Positions 5,888 to 6,549 of a DNA stretch of 6,549 nt are shown here, in pieces. The notes below the pieces were generated by a model. That model did no database searches and had not been told where the DNA came from. It saw only the letters and a program-made list of their open reading frames with translations. How positions within the stretch are numbered: position 1 is the stretch's first letter; each line of letters opens with the position of its first letter. Origin of the DNA: Oscillospiraceae bacterium (GTDB taxonomy: Bacteria > Bacillota > Clostridia > Oscillospirales > Oscillospiraceae); NCBI GenBank assembly GCA_904501855.1, contig CAJGCI010000103.1, positions 1-6,549 on the forward strand, read 5' to 3'. The translations under genes were made by a program, and so were the position numbers.

Positions 5888-6549
5888 ATGAGTGATTATC
5901 TGCTGGTTGCCTTCGATCTGGACGGCACCTTTTTAAATGATGAAAAACAGATCCCGGAGGAAAACCTCCGGGCACTGGACCGGATGAAGGAAAAGGGCAT
6001 CCAGGCGGTGCCCTGCACCGGAAGACTGTATCAGGCCATCCCGGAAGGGATCCGGGAACATCCCGCCATCCGTTATGCCGTTACGGAAAACGGTGCCGGG
6101 ATCTATGACAAGGAAAAAGAGGGACTTGTGTTCTCCACCGGGATCACCTATGAGGAAGCGGTACCTCTGCTGGAGTACGCCAGGACCATTCCATGCATGT
6201 ATGACTGCTACCAGGACAGCTGGGGATGGATCCCACGGGAGATGTATGAGGAAGTGCCGGAGTTTCTGCCGCCGTCCCCGGTGCGGGACATGGTGCTGAA
6301 ATACCGCACGCCGCTGGATGATTTCGAGACGACCATCCGGGAGAGGGGGACACCCATGCAGAAGTTTCAGTATTTCTTCCGAACCACGCAGCTGCGGGAT
6401 CAGTATCTCCCCATCGTTCAGGAGCGGTTTCCCCAGTTTGAGATCTCCAAATCCAGTCCGCTGAATATCGAGATCAACGGATGCGGCACCAACAAGGGCA
6501 TTACCATGAAAACGCTGTGTGAGATGCTGCGGATCCCCATGGAGAAGAC
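5888..6549 (+). CDS. Cof-type HAD-IIB family phosphatase (3'-truncated by window edge)
   Basis: Cytoplasmic haloacid dehalogenase-superfamily hydrolase of the Cof/YidA type, which removes phosphate from small phosphometabolites such as sugar phosphates using Mg2+ and an aspartyl-phosphate intermediate. The frame is open from the ATG at 5888 to the window end: 220 complete codons of a family usually 260-290 long. Motif I is FDLDGT at 9-14, with nucleophile Asp10 and acid/base Asp12. Motif II is CTGR at 43-46 with Thr44. Residues from about 80 to 190 fit the C2B cap, and TNKG at 201-204 supplies the motif III lysine, Lys203. The motif IV acidic loop (GDxxND in the family) should lie just past the edge. 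An AAGGAA ribosome binding site lies about seven bases before the ATG, with a sigma-A type promoter close upstream. Substrate cannot be assigned, since these enzymes are often broad in specificity. Confidence 0.93.
   Translation, partial: MSDYLLVAFDLDGTFLNDEKQIPEENLRALDRMKEKGIQAVPCTGRLYQAIPEGIREHPAIRYAVTENGAGIYDKEKEGLVFSTGITYEEAVPLLEYARTIPCMYDCYQDSWGWIPREMYEEVPEFLPPSPVRDMVLKYRTPLDDFETTIRERGTPMQKFQYFFRTTQLRDQYLPIVQERFPQFEISKSSPLNIEINGCGTNKGITMKTLCEMLRIPMEK

Noticed and set aside
1..6549. A novel multi-gene system, mobile element, CRISPR array, tRNA or rRNA
   Set aside because: All five coding regions belong to recognisable families with separate transcription signals. No terminal repeats, transposase, spaced repeats or structured RNA were seen on either strand.

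Overview
The window reads as an ordinary chromosomal segment of an anaerobic, moderately GC-rich member of the Bacillota, most likely class Clostridia. The evidence is a stand-alone RecD2-type helicase, a Cys-rich small-domain protein of a kind common in Clostridia, a Cthe_2159-like beta-helix lipoprotein, a Cof-type HAD phosphatase, strong AGGAGG ribosome binding sites and compact spacing. The class is an inference and the genus cannot be told. I see no mobile element, RNA gene, CRISPR array or defence cassette.

Layout, left to right. (1) Bases 2-1294, + strand: a MATE-family multidrug/cation antiporter lacking only its extreme N-terminus at the window edge. (2) Bases 1327-1614, - strand: a 95-residue cysteine-rich putative metal-binding protein. 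It converges on the MATE gene, and one perfect 15-bp inverted repeat (1293-1350) ends both transcripts while overlapping the MATE stop codon and the last codons of the small gene. (3) Bases 1729-3864, - strand: recD2, a 711-residue SF1B DNA helicase with all motifs intact. (4) Bases 3980-5734, - strand: a secreted lipoprotein with a calcium/carbohydrate-binding-type parallel beta-helix and two Gly/Met-rich segments. A strong hairpin terminator (3924-3961) separates it from recD2. (5) Bases 5888 to the right edge, + strand: a Cof-type HAD-IIB phosphatase, divergent from the lipoprotein gene and cut by the window end.

The three minus-strand genes are probably three separate transcription units. 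A terminator and an extended -10 promoter lie between the lipoprotein gene and recD2, and a hairpin plus a TATAAT box lie between recD2 and the Cys-rich gene. The 153-base divergent region (5735-5887) carries two opposed promoters with AACTT repeats, 11 bp apart, between them. I see no shared pathway: efflux, DNA repair, a cell-surface protein and a housekeeping phosphatase are simply neighbours. No previously undescribed system is evident. The points most worth a second look are the Cys-rich small protein, the Gly/Met-rich lipoprotein with its possible regulated promoter, and the terminator embedded in coding sequence.
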